From assembly GCA_005888335.1 (NCBI GenBank), contig VAWY01000024.1:13290-77289 (forward strand): 64,000 nucleotides of DNA. The letters run 5' to 3'. This document shows positions 36,232-46,064 of this stretch, one piece after another; the stretch's first letter is position 1, and each line of letters opens with the position of its first letter. The DNA is from Actinomycetota bacterium (GTDB lineage: Bacteria; Actinomycetota; Thermoleophilia; Solirubrobacterales; Solirubrobacteraceae). The translations under genes and the position numbers were made by a program. The notes beneath the pieces were generated by a model. The model worked only from the letters and a program-made list of their open reading frames with translations. It had not been told where the DNA came from and searched no databases.

Positions 36232-38508
36232 TCACGCTGCACGGCGCGCCCCCGTGGTGGCGTGGGCGGCCAGCGCGGCGCGGTAGCCGGCGGCCAGGCG
36301 TTCGAGCGCCCGCTCCCACGAGCGGTCGGAGACGTCCGCGAGCGCCGCGCGCGCAAGACGCGCGCGGCGCTCGGGCGCGGCGGCCAAGCCGGCGACGGCG
36401 TCGGCCAGCGCCCCCGAGTCGGGCGGGCGCAGCACGCCGGTGACCCCGTCCCGCACGAGGTCGGCCGGTCCACCCTCGGCCACCGCGATCACAGGTAGTC
36501 CGCTGGCCTGGGCCTCGAGGACGACCTGCCCGAAGGTGTCGGTGCGGCTGGGGAACAGGAAGATGTCCGCGCTCGCGTACGCGCGCGGCAGCGCGTCCCC
36601 GTCCAGCCAGCCGAGGAACGTCGCGGCGTCGCGGAGGCGCTCGCGCAGCATGGCCTCCTCCGGCCCGCCGCCGGCGAGCACGAGGTGCAGCCGCGGGTCG
36701 CGCTCGCGCGCGGCGAGGAAGGCGTCGGCGAGCAGGCCGGCGCCCTTCTCGGCGGTCAGCCGCCCGGCGTACAGGACGGTCACCTCGCCCGGGAGCAGCC
36801 CGTCGACCCGGCGGCCGGGAGCGAACCGGTCGAGGTCCACGCCGCGGTCCCAGCGCCCGATCCGCGCCGGCGGCACGCCGAGCGCCTCCAGCGCGCGGTC
36901 CGACGCCGCGCTCGGCGACAGCACGCGATCGGCCTGGCCGTAGAACGCGGCCAGGCCCATCGTCGCGAGCGCCTCCAGGCCGTCGTCGCCCGAGCGCAGC
37001 CCCGCGTAGGCGGCCAGCTCGGTGTGGTGGCTGGCGACCACCGGCCGCTCGGTCACCCGGGCGACGAGCAGCGCGGTCAGCCCGGCCGGGCCGGGCGAGC
37101 ACACGTGGACGATGTCGTAGCGACCGTCGGCGAGCGCGTCGACGACGGCGGGCAGCGACGGCACGCCCAGCCCGAGTCCTGGATAGAAGGGGACGTCGAC
37201 CTCGGCCACCGCGCTCAGGCGGCGGTCGACGTTGCAGTCGGTGCCGATGACCTCGACCTCGAAGCCCGGCACCCCGCGCTCGCGGATCTGCTGCAGCGCG
37301 CTGGCCACGCCGTGCACGCCGCCGATGGCGTCGGCGACGACCGCCACCCGCAGGCGGTCGCCGTCGCGCCCGGCGAGCTTGGCCTTCTCGCGCCCGAGGA
37401 ACGCCGCCGCGGGCGCGTACGGCATGGCCGCGACGCACGCGTCGAACAGCCCCGCGGCGACGGTCAGCGGCGACTCGCCCGCCTCCAGGCCGCCGACCGA
37501 GGCCCGCACCGCGGCGGTCAGCTTGCGCTCGTGCGCGCGGCGCGCGCGGCGGAAGAGGTCGGCGTGAGCGAACGCGTCGTCCTGCAGCAGCGCGAGCAGC
37601 CCCTCCTCCCCCAGCTCGTCGAGGTCGACCGCGCTCAACCAGGCGCGCAGGAGCGCGCGCGCGTCCTCGGGGCGCAGGTCCGCGCCAAGCGATCCGCGGC
37701 GGGCGTCCCCCTCGCTCAGCACCCGCTCGACCATGCGCAGCACCGCCCGCGGGTCGGGCGCCGGCGCGGGGCCGTTCGCGCCGAGCGATCGCACGGCGAG
37801 CGCCATCGCGGCGTGCGCCCACTTCGCCGCGCTGCCCTGCTCGCCCGCGGCCGCGCAGCGCCCCTCGCGCAGGTGGGCGAGGAACTCCTGCGGCGTCGCC
37901 GCGGCCGGCGCCTCGGTGTACGTGCGCCCGATGTCGACGCCCGCGTGGTCGTCGCTGCCGCCGACGCCGATCCCGCCATGGGTCTCGACATAGACGGCCG
38001 CGGGCGCATTGAGCTCGGGCGCCCGCGACCCGTTGCGGACCTCCCAGACGTCGAACAGCTCGGCCAGGCGGCGCCGGTGCCGCGGCGCCAGCGGCGCCTC
38101 GACTGCGTAGAAGGGGTGCGCCAGCGCGCACGCGACCGCGTGCTCGCGCAGGTGCTCGGCGACCACCTCGACGTCGTGGCGGTCGGCCTGCAGCCACTCG
38201 TGCTGGTCGGGCGTGATCCCCCAGACGAGCACGTGCACGGCCTGCGGCTCGCCGCGGAACCAGCACGTCAGCTCCTCGGAGACGAACACGTCGGGCCGGT
38301 CGGCGATCTCCAGCGCCCCGGCGATCGTGTCGTGGTCGGTGATCGTGACGAAGTCCATCCCCCGCCGCTTGGCCAGGGCGTAGACCTCTTCCGGCGGAGT
38401 GGCGCACTCCGGGAGGCCCAGCGCGCGCTGGACGCCGAGCTTCGACACCTGCGACGCCGTCGAGTGGCAGTGCAGGTCGGCCCGGCTCATCGTGTTCTCG
38501 CTCTTCAT
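36232..38508 (-). CDS. PHP-domain phosphoesterase fused to GT4 glycosyltransferase
   Basis: 758 residues. Residues about 9-200: PHP domain (ADLHCHSTASQVSK, DFVTITDHDTIAG, ALAHPFYAVE, GGSDDHAGVDIGRTYTE), a metal-dependent phosphoesterase. Residues about 200-380: helical linker. Residues about 385-750: GT4 glycosyltransferase (VAVVADAIGGVHGVASALQQI, DIVHVCSPGPAGLTALLVAR, VLYAGRLTAEKGAGLLADAF, FLFPSRTDTFGQVVLEAQASGLPV). The combination suggests synthesis of a phosphoglycolipid or trimming of a donor followed by transfer. ATG at 38508 or at 38490. Its stop is close to the next glycosyltransferase gene, same operon. Confidence 0.88.
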   Translation of the reverse strand: MKSENTMSRADLHCHSTASQVSKLGVQRALGLPECATPPEEVYALAKRRGMDFVTITDHDTIAGALEIADRPDVFVSEELTCWFRGEPQAVHVLVWGITPDQHEWLQADRHDVEVVAEHLREHAVACALAHPFYAVEAPLAPRHRRRLAELFDVWEVRNGSRAPELNAPAAVYVETHGGIGVGGSDDHAGVDIGRTYTEAPAAATPQEFLAHLREGRCAAAGEQGSAAKWAHAAMALAVRSLGANGPAPAPDPRAVLRMVERVLSEGDARRGSLGADLRPEDARALLRAWLSAVDLDELGEEGLLALLQDDAFAHADLFRRARRAHERKLTAAVRASVGGLEAGESPLTVAAGLFDACVAAMPYAPAAAFLGREKAKLAGRDGDRLRVAVVADAIGGVHGVASALQQIRERGVPGFEVEVIGTDCNVDRRLSAVAEVDVPFYPGLGLGVPSLPAVVDALADGRYDIVHVCSPGPAGLTALLVARVTERPVVASHHTELAAYAGLRSGDDGLEALATMGLAAFYGQADRVLSPSAASDRALEALGVPPARIGRWDRGVDLDRFAPGRRVDGLLPGEVTVLYAGRLTAEKGAGLLADAFLAARERDPRLHLVLAGGGPEEAMLRERLRDAATFLGWLDGDALPRAYASADIFLFPSRTDTFGQVVLEAQASGLPVIAVAEGGPADLVRDGVTGVLRPPDSGALADAVAGLAAAPERRARLARAALADVSDRSWERALERLAAGYRAALAAHATTGARRAA

Positions 38509-38624
38509 CTCGGTGAGAGAATCCCTGCAAGTCGACCGCTTTCCTGTGAAGACCCGGCAACTGGCGTGTGACCAGTCGGTGAAGGGGAGCGCGCCCGCCC
38601 GGCGGCCGGTGAACGCTGCCGCCG

Positions 38625-40790
38625 ATGCTCGAACTGCATCACGGCGCGCTGCGGCTCCTGGTCGGCGCCGACGGCTCGTTCACGCTGCGGCGCGGCGCGC
38701 GCGAGCTGCTGCGCGACGGCGGGATCTGGTCGAGCGCGGGCACCGCGCACGACCGCCTCGTCGTGCTCACCGAGGGCGTCATCGCCGGCGAGGAGGCCGG
38801 ACCGCGCAGCGCGCCCGAGTCGGTGGAGATCGTCGCCTGCGATGAGCGCTCGGCGGTGCTGGCGGTCGGGCTCGCGACGGGCGGGAGCGCCGAGCTGCGC
38901 CTGGCGCTCGCGGGCCCGGAGGCGTTCGCGCTGCGGCTGTCCACCTGGACGGCGCCGCTGCGCCTGGGCGCGCGCTGGGCCGCCCGGGCGGGCGAGCGCT
39001 TCGCCGGGCTCGGCGCCCGGCACGCGACCTCGGTCGACCACGCCGGCCGCTCCGTCCAGCTCGGCGCCGACCGGCGCTACACGGGTCCCGACTGCCCGCC
39101 CGACCTGCTCGAGCTCGGCGGCATCCCGCAGGGGGACTACGCGCCGGTGCCGTGGCTGCAGTCGAGCCACGGCTACGCCGTCTGGCTGCGCACCGCCGCC
39201 AACGGCGCGCGCTTCGACCTCGAGCCGGACCGCACCGCCGTGTCGGTGCGCGCCGCGGCGGGCGCGCTCGACGTCCTCGTGCTCACCGACCCCACGCCCG
39301 CCGCCCGGCTGCGCCGCTTCCTCCGCGCGACGGGCCCGCCGGGCGTCCTGCCCGAGTGGGCCTACGGCTTCTGGAAGTCGCGCGACGTCTACGAGCACCA
39401 GGACGACGTGCTCGAGGACTACTACGGCTGCCGCTGGCACGAGATCCCGCTCGACGCGATCGTCCTCGACTCACCGTGGGAGACCCAATACAACACGTGG
39501 GAGCCCAACCCCGGGCAGTTCCCGGACTTCGCGGGGATGGTGCGGCGCCTGCGGGCCGGCGGCGTGCGCACGGTGGTGTGGGTCACCCCGTGGGTCAACC
39601 TCGACTCGCGCAACGGGCAGATCCCGCCCGACCCGCTCTCCCAGCGGCTGCACGCGGTCCCGGCGCCCAACTACGCGGAGGGCGCGGCGGCCGGCCACTA
39701 CGTCCCGGGCGCGCGGCGCTGGTGGATGGGCCGCGGCTCGATCGTCGACCTGCGGCGGCCAAGCGCCGAGGCATGGTGGCGCGCGCAGGCGCGCAAGGTC
39801 CTCGCGCTCGGCGTCGAGGGGATCAAGGCCGACGACGGCGAGGGCTACTACCTCGACGGGGATCCGAACGCGTGGGAGCTCGGCGGCGCCTACCGGCGCT
39901 CGATGCAGCGCGCCCTCGACGAGGCGCACGGCCCGGGCCGCGGCGTCGTCTTCGGCCGCTGCGGCTGGACCGGCCAGCAGGCCACCGGCGTGCTCTGGGC
40001 GGGCGACCAGGCGTCGGACTGGTGGTCGCTGCGCACGCTCGTCGGGGCGACGATCAGCGCCGCGCACAGCGGCTTCTCGAACTGGTCGCACGACGTCGGC
40101 GGCTACCTCGGCCACCGGCTCGTCGAGCGCTGCCCGCCCGAGCTGCTGGTCCGCTGGGTGCAGCTCGGCTGCTTCACGCCGCTCATGCAGGCGCACGGGC
40201 GGCTCGTGCAGGAGCCGTGGACGTACTCGCCTGAGGTCGTCGCGCTGTATCGCGGCTACGTCCTGCTGCACGAGATGCTCGTCCCGTACGTGCGCGCCGC
40301 CGCGGCGACGTGCGCGCGCGCCGGGCTGCCGATCGTGCGCCCGGCGGCGCTCGGCGACCCGGCCGGCTGGCGCGTCGCCGACGCGTTCGGCTACGGGCCC
40401 GCGCTGTGGGTCGCCCCCGTGCTCGACGAGGGAGCGCGCGAGCGCCGGACGGTCCTGCCGCGCGGGCGCTGGATCGAGGCGTGGTCGGGGGCCGGGGTCG
40501 AAGGCGGCCGCGAGGTCGTCGCGCCCGCGCCGCTGCACGCGATCCCGGTCTGGGTCCGCTCGGGGTCCATCGTCCTGACGTATCCGGCGGAGCACGTCGC
40601 CGCCGGCCTGGGCGACACGCCGGAGCGCGAGCGCCCCCTGGTGGCCACGCTGTGGGGCGAGCCGCCGCTCGGCCGCGCCGGCGCGCGCCTCGCCGACGGC
40701 ACGGTGGTGCGCTTTCATCGCCGCGACGGCTGGTCATTGACGCAGCCGCGCAAGGTGGCTTTTCGCAATCACCCCGGACATTGGTCGTAG
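38625..40790 (+). CDS. Glycoside hydrolase family 31 alpha-glycosidase
   Basis: 721 residues. GH31 layout: N-terminal beta-sandwich (1 to about 200), TIM barrel, C-terminal beta domain. Catalytic nucleophile Asp in GVEGIKADDGEGYYL, WEPNPGQFPDFAGMVRRLRAGGVRTVVWVTPWVN in the barrel, general acid region RCGWTGQQATGVLWAGDQ, and HSGFSNWSHDVGGY. It acts on alpha-xylosides or alpha-glucosides. No signal peptide, so it probably works in the cytosol on imported oligosaccharides. ATG at 38625; divergent from the PHP-glycosyltransferase gene. Confidence 0.92.
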   Translation: MLELHHGALRLLVGADGSFTLRRGARELLRDGGIWSSAGTAHDRLVVLTEGVIAGEEAGPRSAPESVEIVACDERSAVLAVGLATGGSAELRLALAGPEAFALRLSTWTAPLRLGARWAARAGERFAGLGARHATSVDHAGRSVQLGADRRYTGPDCPPDLLELGGIPQGDYAPVPWLQSSHGYAVWLRTAANGARFDLEPDRTAVSVRAAAGALDVLVLTDPTPAARLRRFLRATGPPGVLPEWAYGFWKSRDVYEHQDDVLEDYYGCRWHEIPLDAIVLDSPWETQYNTWEPNPGQFPDFAGMVRRLRAGGVRTVVWVTPWVNLDSRNGQIPPDPLSQRLHAVPAPNYAEGAAAGHYVPGARRWWMGRGSIVDLRRPSAEAWWRAQARKVLALGVEGIKADDGEGYYLDGDPNAWELGGAYRRSMQRALDEAHGPGRGVVFGRCGWTGQQATGVLWAGDQASDWWSLRTLVGATISAAHSGFSNWSHDVGGYLGHRLVERCPPELLVRWVQLGCFTPLMQAHGRLVQEPWTYSPEVVALYRGYVLLHEMLVPYVRAAAATCARAGLPIVRPAALGDPAGWRVADAFGYGPALWVAPVLDEGARERRTVLPRGRWIEAWSGAGVEGGREVVAPAPLHAIPVWVRSGSIVLTYPAEHVAAGLGDTPERERPLVATLWGEPPLGRAGARLADGTVVRFHRRDGWSLTQPRKVAFRNHPGHWS

Positions 40791-40828
40791 GACCCGTGAT
40801 CCTCCGTCAGAGCGGGTGTTCACGGCGC

Positions 40829-40987
40829 ATGGAATCCACACTGCGACGACTCCCCCGCCGCGGACCGCACGTCCGCAAGGCCGATGTCCGCGTGGTCCGC
40901 CGCCTCCCGGGCGCCAGCGCCCGCCGCGCGGACGAGCGCGCCCGCTGCCCGCAGTCCGTGCCGCAGCGGCTGCGCCGCCGCCTCTAG
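40829..40987 (+). CDS. Doubtful small Arg-rich ORF
   Basis: 52 codons from ATG at 40829, about a third Arg. Codon usage is compatible with coding but composition is odd, and no ribosome site is seen. It ends 3 bp into the convergent FHA gene. It may be spurious. Confidence 0.25.
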   Translation: MESTLRRLPRRGPHVRKADVRVVRRLPGASARRADERARCPQSVPQRLRRRL

Positions 40988-41319
40988 CCGCGGGCGGCGA
41001 ATCGGAAGGTCGCGCCGCCGAGCTCGACCTCGTCGCCCGCCTGCACGACGGCGCGCTCGACCCGCCAGCCGTTGACGCGCGTGCCGTTCGTCGAGCCGAG
41101 GTCGTACAGCGTCCAGCCGTCGCGCCCGCGCAGCAGCAGCGCATGACGGCGCGAGACCGAGGGGTCGGCGACGACGAAGTCGCAGCGCCGGCTGCGCCCG
41201 ATCAGCAGCGGCCCGGCATCGCCCGGCACGAGCGGCGGCGCCGGCAGGGCCACCGGCCGGGTCGCCGGCGGGGCGATCGCTCGGGCGAGGGCGGTGCGCA
41301 GCGCGAGCGCGTGGGTCAC
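40984..41319 (-). CDS. FHA domain protein
   Basis: 111 residues, a single FHA domain at about residues 38-108: LIGRSRRCDFVVADPSVSRRHALLL with the phosphothreonine-binding Arg and Ser-Arg-Arg-His, then DLGSTNGTRVNGWRV. A short Ala/Pro-rich N-terminus precedes it. Binds phosphothreonine peptides, usually partnering Ser/Thr kinases; none is adjacent. Start ATG at 41319. Confidence 0.9.
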   Translation of the reverse strand: MTHALALRTALARAIAPPATRPVALPAPPLVPGDAGPLLIGRSRRCDFVVADPSVSRRHALLLRGRDGWTLYDLGSTNGTRVNGWRVERAVVQAGDEVELGGATFRFAARG

Positions 41320-41343
41320 GAAGGCAGTGTCTCGCGCAGAGCG

Positions 41344-43233
<1,890 letters not shown>

Positions 43234-43246
43234 CTCGCGTTCCAGC

Positions 43247-43417
43247 CTAGATGGCTGATCCCGCGGCCGGCGTGCCCGGATGGCCGTGCATCGCGGATGC
43301 CGGGCGCCGCACGCCGGACCGGCACAGTACCCGGCGTACGGGCCGGTCCGGCGGGTGGCGATCCGGCGCCGCGAGGCGCGGTCAGCCGGGTGCGGCGGTC
43401 GTGGGATCAGCCATCAG
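43247..43417. repeat. Large imperfect palindrome E2
   Basis: Arms of 76 bp (43250-43325 and about 43340-43415) share perfect ends: GATGGCTGATCCC at 43250 and its complement to 43415. The centre holds GTAC-ccggc-GTAC. Left flank CTAG, right flank CAGG. It fills the divergent promoter region between the ABC-F gene and the membrane protein gene. Confidence 0.85.
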
Positions 43418-43483
43418 GTGCGTGCCGCAAGCACGGCCGGGGTAGGCCCTTTGCAGGACGTTTTCACCGGAAGGGAGCGAAAG

Positions 43484-44089
43484 ATGAGGATCCCCCGCAC
43501 ACGTGGCGCGATCAGCGGCCTGATGGTCGTGCTCCTCGGCGCCTGGGGCGCGATCGTGCCGTTCGTCGGCCCGTCGTTCAACTTCACGATCGGGCCCGAC
43601 TCGACCTTCCACATGACGGCCGGGCGCGCCTGGCTGTCGCTGCTGCCCGGCGTGGTCGCCGTCGTCGGCGGGCTCGTCCTGCTGTTCAGCGCCCACCGCG
43701 CCAAGGCGGTGCTCGGCGCACAGCTGGCGATCGCCGCCGGCGTGTGGTTCGTCATCGGGCCGACGGTCAGCGTGCTGTGGAGCAATGCCGGGCCGCCGCT
43801 CGGACAGGCCGGGCGGCCGCTGGGCGGCGAGTACCGGCAGATGGCCGAGCTGCTCGCGTACTTCTACGGCGTCGGCGCGGCGATCATCGCGTTCGCGTCG
43901 ATCGCGCTCGGGCGCATGACGCTCAGGACGGTCCGCGACGTCGAGCTCGAGCGCGAGGCGGCCATCGCGCGCCGCGACACCGGGGTCGAGACGCCGCGCC
44001 GCCGGCGCTTCGTCCGCCGCCGCGACGCCGGCGCCGAGCACGACCGCGTCGAGGAGCCGACCGCCGTCACGACGACGACTGACCGCTAG
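43484..44089 (+). CDS. Membrane protein with acidic/basic C-terminal tail
   Basis: 201 residues, four hydrophobic segments: ISGLMVVLLGAWGAIVPFVG, AWLSLLPGVVAVVGGLVLLF, VLGAQLAIAAGVWFVIG and LAYFYGVGAAIIAFASIALG. The tail after residue 150 is charged (VELEREAAIARRDTG, RRRRFVRRRDAG). No family recognised with certainty. ATG at 43484 with GGGAG upstream. The stop TAG is part of the CTAG that begins palindrome E3. Confidence 0.8.
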   Translation: MRIPRTRGAISGLMVVLLGAWGAIVPFVGPSFNFTIGPDSTFHMTAGRAWLSLLPGVVAVVGGLVLLFSAHRAKAVLGAQLAIAAGVWFVIGPTVSVLWSNAGPPLGQAGRPLGGEYRQMAELLAYFYGVGAAIIAFASIALGRMTLRTVRDVELEREAAIARRDTGVETPRRRRFVRRRDAGAEHDRVEEPTAVTTTTDR

Positions 44090-44253
44090 TGGTCGCGGCC
44101 GTACGTCTGGTCGGTCGCCTGGGCGTCGCCCGCCCCGGCTGACGCCGGCCGGCGTCCGACGGTGTGCCTCTGGCACATCGAGGACCGACGGGTGGCGTCA
44201 GGCGGGAGCGGGCGGCGTCCAGAACCGATCGGACGTGCGGCCGCGGCCACTGG
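44086..44253. repeat. Large imperfect palindrome E3
   Basis: Left arm starts CTAGTGGTCGCGGCCGTACG (44086); the right arm ends with ggacgtgcggccgcggccac then tgg (to 44253). A central hairpin gtgtgcc-tct-ggcacat is followed by a 24-bp stretch shared with E4 (one difference). Left end overlaps the stop codon of the membrane protein gene; the right arm overlaps the last 18 codons of the enoyl-CoA hydratase. Confidence 0.85.
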
Positions 44254-44959
44254 GCAGACCCTCGCCCTCGCGCTGGAAGGCGTCGAGGACGAGGTTCTCG
44301 CTCGCCACCCGCTCGGCGGTGTGCTCGAAGTCGCGGAACATCCGCTTGAGCAGCCGCAGCCCCGCCGGCGGGTGGGCGGCGAGCTCGCGCGCCAGCTCGA
44401 GCGCGGCGGCCTCCGCGCCCGCGACGGGCGCCGTGCGCGCGAGCAGGCCGAGCGCCGCGGCCTCCTCCATGCCGACGACGCGGCCGGTGAAGATCAGCTC
44501 CTTGGCCCGCGAGAGCCCGACCAGCGGGACCAGGCGCGCCGCGCCCACGGGCACGCCGAGCCGCGCGCCGGCCCACGCGAGCTTGAGGTTGTCGCCGCCG
44601 ACGCGCAGGTCGCAGCCCGCGGCGAGCTCGGCGCCGGCGCCGACGCAGTTGCCGACGCAGACGGCGATGGTCGGCGCCGGGAACGCCTCGACGGCGGCGT
44701 AGAAGCGGCTGAACGCCTCCATCCGCGCGATGCCGCCCTCGCGGTCGAGCGGCTCGGCGACGTCCGCGCCCGCGCTGAGCGCCTGCTCGCTCGTCGTCGA
44801 GAAGACCAGGACGCGCAGCTCGTCGTCGCCGGCGAGCTCGTCGAGCGCGTCGATCAGCTCGGCGAGCGTCGCCGAGTCGAGAGCGTTGCGGCGCTCGGGG
44901 CGGTCGAGCCGCAGCACCTCGATGCTGCCGTTGACACGGGCGCGCTGGAGTGCGGGCAT
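44198..44959 (-). CDS. Enoyl-CoA hydratase/isomerase family protein
   Basis: 253 residues. Crotonase fold: LDRPERRNALDSATLAELIDAL, oxyanion motif SAGADVAEP, VGNCVGAGAELAAGCDLRV (first catalytic Glu). The second catalytic Glu position reads LGVPVGAARLVPLVG, so it is lost or shifted and the enzyme may be an isomerase or hydrolase rather than a hydratase. The last about 18 residues (SGRGRTSDRFWTPPAPA) are encoded by palindrome E3. ATG at 44959; divergent from the small membrane gene at 44981. Confidence 0.88.
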   Translation of the reverse strand: MPALQRARVNGSIEVLRLDRPERRNALDSATLAELIDALDELAGDDELRVLVFSTTSEQALSAGADVAEPLDREGGIARMEAFSRFYAAVEAFPAPTIAVCVGNCVGAGAELAAGCDLRVGGDNLKLAWAGARLGVPVGAARLVPLVGLSRAKELIFTGRVVGMEEAAALGLLARTAPVAGAEAAALELARELAAHPPAGLRLLKRMFRDFEHTAERVASENLVLDAFQREGEGLPSGRGRTSDRFWTPPAPA

Positions 44960-44980
44960 GCGGGGTATCCTCCCGGACCG

Positions 44981-45247
44981 ATGCGCCGCCTCGCCGCCAG
45001 CCTGCCCGCGAGCCTCGTGCTCCTCGCCCTGCTCGCCCCGGCGGCGCTCGCGCGCGTCGGCCACGACGGCGGTCAGGGCACCTACGGCGAGGCCAACGAC
45101 AAGGTCGTCACCAACGCCGGCTTCATCGTCATCATCTTCTTCCCGCTCCTGGTCCTGCTGTTGTCGCTGCTGCAGAACGCGCTCGAGAAGCGCAAGGCGC
45201 GCCGCAAGCGCCGCCTGCCCGCGCGCGACTGGGCCGGAGGCTGGTAG
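44981..45247 (+). CDS. Small secreted/membrane protein
   Basis: 88 residues. Signal peptide MRRLAASLPASLVLLALLAPAALA, a short extracellular part (GQGTYGEANDK), then one membrane helix (AGFIVIIFFPLLVLLLSLLQNAL) and a basic cytoplasmic tail (EKRKARRKRRLPARD). Similar proteins sit beside acyl-CoA genes in some actinobacteria; function unknown. ATG at 44981, 21 bp from the divergent start; the stop is 19 bp before the next gene. Confidence 0.75.
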   Translation: MRRLAASLPASLVLLALLAPAALARVGHDGGQGTYGEANDKVVTNAGFIVIIFFPLLVLLLSLLQNALEKRKARRKRRLPARDWAGGW

Positions 45248-45266
45248 CGAACCAGACTCCCGGGCC

Positions 45267-46028
45267 GTGACCGACGAGGTCCGCTACGAGCGCGTCGGCG
45301 CCGCGGCCGTGCTGACGATCGACCGCCAGCACCGGCGCAACGCGGTCGACGGCCCGACCGCCGAGCGGCTGCTCGAGGGCTTCCGGGCGTTCGAGGCCGA
45401 CGAGGGGGCGCGCGTGCTCGTCGTCACCGGCGCCGGCGGCGTCAGCTTCTGCGCGGGCGCCGACCTCAAGGCGCTCGACACCTTCGGCCCGCGGCTGCAG
45501 TCGCCGGAGGGGCCGTTCGGCTTCACCCGGCTGACGGCGAGCAAGCCGACGATCGCCGCGATCGAGGGGTGGTGCCTCGCCGGCGGGCTCGAGCTCGCGC
45601 TCTGGTGCGACCTGCGGATCTCCGCGCCCTCGAGCAGCCTGGGCTTCCCCGAGCGCCGCTGGGGCGTGCCGCTCGTCGACGGAGGGACGCAGCGCCTGCC
45701 GCGCATCGTCGGCCTCGGCCGCGCGCTCGACCTGATCCTGACCGGGCGGATCGTCGACGCCCGCGAGGCGCACGCGATCGGGCTCGTCACCGAGCTGCAC
45801 GGCCGGCCGCTCAACCGCGCGCTCGAGTACGCCGAGGCGCTCGCCGGCTTCCCGCAGCAGACGATGCTCGCCGACCGCCGCGCCGCGCTCGCCGCGCTCG
45901 GCCTCCCGCTCGACGACGGACTCGCGCTCGAGGCGCAGGCGGGGCCTGAGGTCTACGCCGACGCGATCAGCGGCGCGGCGCGGTTCGCGGGCGGCGAGGG
46001 GCGCGGCGGCGCGGGCGCCGGGGTGTAG
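45267..46028 (+). CDS. Enoyl-CoA hydratase
   Basis: 253 residues. Crotonase motifs: LTIDRQHRRNAVDGPTAERLL, FCAGADLKALDTFG, AIEGWCLAGGLELALWCDLRIS (catalytic Glu) and LGFPERRWGVPLVDGGTQRLPRIVG. Hydrates 2-enoyl-CoA in fatty-acid beta-oxidation; paralogue of the gene at 44198. A Gly-rich tail ends the protein. GTG at 45267. Next gene 36 bp downstream is an acyl-CoA reductase, pointing to fatty-acid metabolism. Confidence 0.92.
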   Translation: MTDEVRYERVGAAAVLTIDRQHRRNAVDGPTAERLLEGFRAFEADEGARVLVVTGAGGVSFCAGADLKALDTFGPRLQSPEGPFGFTRLTASKPTIAAIEGWCLAGGLELALWCDLRISAPSSSLGFPERRWGVPLVDGGTQRLPRIVGLGRALDLILTGRIVDAREAHAIGLVTELHGRPLNRALEYAEALAGFPQQTMLADRRAALAALGLPLDDGLALEAQAGPEVYADAISGAARFAGGEGRGGAGAGV

Positions 46029-46064
46029 CGTTCGCGCCCTCTCACGGCGCGAAAGGGATCGGGA

